Assembly (NCBI RefSeq): GCF_002257585.1
Contig: NZ_CP022743.1
Span: forward strand, 3,286,001 to 3,350,000
DNA from: Mucilaginibacter xinganensis
GTDB taxonomy: Bacteria; Bacteroidota; Bacteroidia; Sphingobacteriales; Sphingobacteriaceae
Reading direction: 5' to 3'
DNA: 64,000 nt
Shown here: positions 63,739 to 64,000 of the stretch, piece after piece
How positions within the stretch are numbered: the first letter of the stretch is position 1
Layout: the number at the start of each line of letters is the position of its first letter
Made by a program: the position numbers and the translations under genes
The notes under the pieces: model-generated
Databases searched by the model: none
The model's input: the letters and a program-made list of their open reading frames with translations, nothing else
Told to the model about the DNA's origin: nothing

Positions 63739-64000
63739 TTAACGCCTCTTATGCGGCCCGTTCTTTAATACCCAGCCTGCAACTTTTCTGCCCACGTCCT
63801 GCGCCGCGCTATTCTCAAATGCATAATGAATCCCTCCGTAAATGCGGCTATAGCCGTTTTCAAACTCAACCTGGCTTATCGACTCAACAACACGGGCAGG
63901 CTCACCATCCGTAGTGGTATGAAGTTCCAAATGATTTTTATCGCCGAAGAATTTTTTCAATATTTCGTAACCGGCGGTAACTGTCGCGCTATGGCCGCTT
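63739..64000 (-). CDS. PAP2/vanadium-haloperoxidase-family protein, C-terminal end only
   Basis: The frame runs off the right edge of the window, so only the last 87 residues are seen. They begin SGHSATVTAGYEILKKFFG and continue to YSRIYGGIHYAFEN. The SGHS and R-I-Y-G-G-I-H-Y motifs are the second and third active-site blocks of PAP2 phosphatases and vanadium-dependent haloperoxidases. Whether it is a phosphatase or a haloperoxidase cannot be told from this part. Confidence 0.85.
   Translation of the reverse strand, partial: SGHSATVTAGYEILKKFFGDKNHLELHTTTDGEPARVVESISQVEFENGYSRIYGGIHYAFENSAAQDVGRKVAGWVLKNGPHKRR

Overview
The window looks like chromosomal DNA from a soil or plant-associated Bacteroidota of the family Sphingobacteriaceae (Mucilaginibacter/Pedobacter-like). 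The evidence is a MurF-alanine racemase fusion, GSII-type glutamine synthetase, several promoter elements of the Bacteroidota form TTG-N19-21-TAnnTTTG, little Shine-Dalgarno signal, many secreted or lipoprotein glycoside hydrolases, and moderate GC. The genus is inference. I see no rRNA, tRNA, CRISPR array, transposase, integrase or phage gene.

Layout. 1-10.8 kb: end of a murF-alr fusion, a DUF502 membrane protein, two tandem drug-type MFS pumps, a secreted six-hairpin glycosidase, a LOG-family protein, a sodium:solute symporter and recR, with short GTCCGRAA tandem repeats in the gaps. 10.9-14.5 kb: a GT2 glycosyltransferase, an SDR, a small lipoprotein and a KirBac-type potassium channel. 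14.6-18.5 kb: a tryptophan operon trpD-F-B-A with promoter, 13-codon leader peptide containing three consecutive Trp codons, and a terminator/antiterminator pair, but no trpE, trpG or trpC. 18.5-23.6 kb: YciO-type protein, YceI (with a 26-bp perfect palindrome upstream), a Rieske oxygenase and a secreted protein of about 20 TPRs. 23.6-30 kb: a tightly packed six-gene minus-strand operon (FAH-family dehydratase, lipoprotein, FucP-like permease, FucDH-like SDR, lactonase, GH172/DUF2961) that fits oxidative breakdown of D-arabinose or L-fucose. 30.1-31.1 kb: an encapsulated-ferritin-like protein with no encapsulin nearby, and a histidine phosphatase.

31.1-42.4 kb: a molybdenum-cofactor island. 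It holds a YdeP-type oxidoreductase, a small partner, fdhD, moaD, moaE, moeB-like, mobA (with an extra N-terminal domain), moaC, moeA, moaA, xdhC and mocA, so it covers cofactor synthesis, both nucleotide-addition branches and a client enzyme. 42.5-45.8 kb: a galM/GH5-like/GH43 glycan operon. 45.9-50.9 kb: a HAD phosphatase-like protein, a kinase-fold protein, a glutamine-synthetase-like ligase, a divergent gamma-glutamylcyclotransferase, then genuine glutamine synthetase. 51.5-53.5 kb: mdh and a TonB-domain protein. 53.6-59.2 kb: two paralogous AraC-regulator/SDR modules flanking a GH127 lipoprotein; a nearly identical 28-bp element lies upstream of both SDR genes and its core recurs upstream of one regulator. 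59.4-64 kb: a Tat-type exported DUF3863-like protein, an AAA ATPase, a YcxB-like protein, a cyclophilin, a YdeI/DUF1801-like protein and the C-terminal end of a PAP2/haloperoxidase-family protein.

The most novel-looking items are the shared AraC/SDR element, the trp attenuator placed directly before trpD, the candidate D-arabinose/L-fucose oxidative operon with a GH172 enzyme, the orphan EncFtn-like protein, and the GS-like ligase/kinase/HAD/GGCT neighbourhood.
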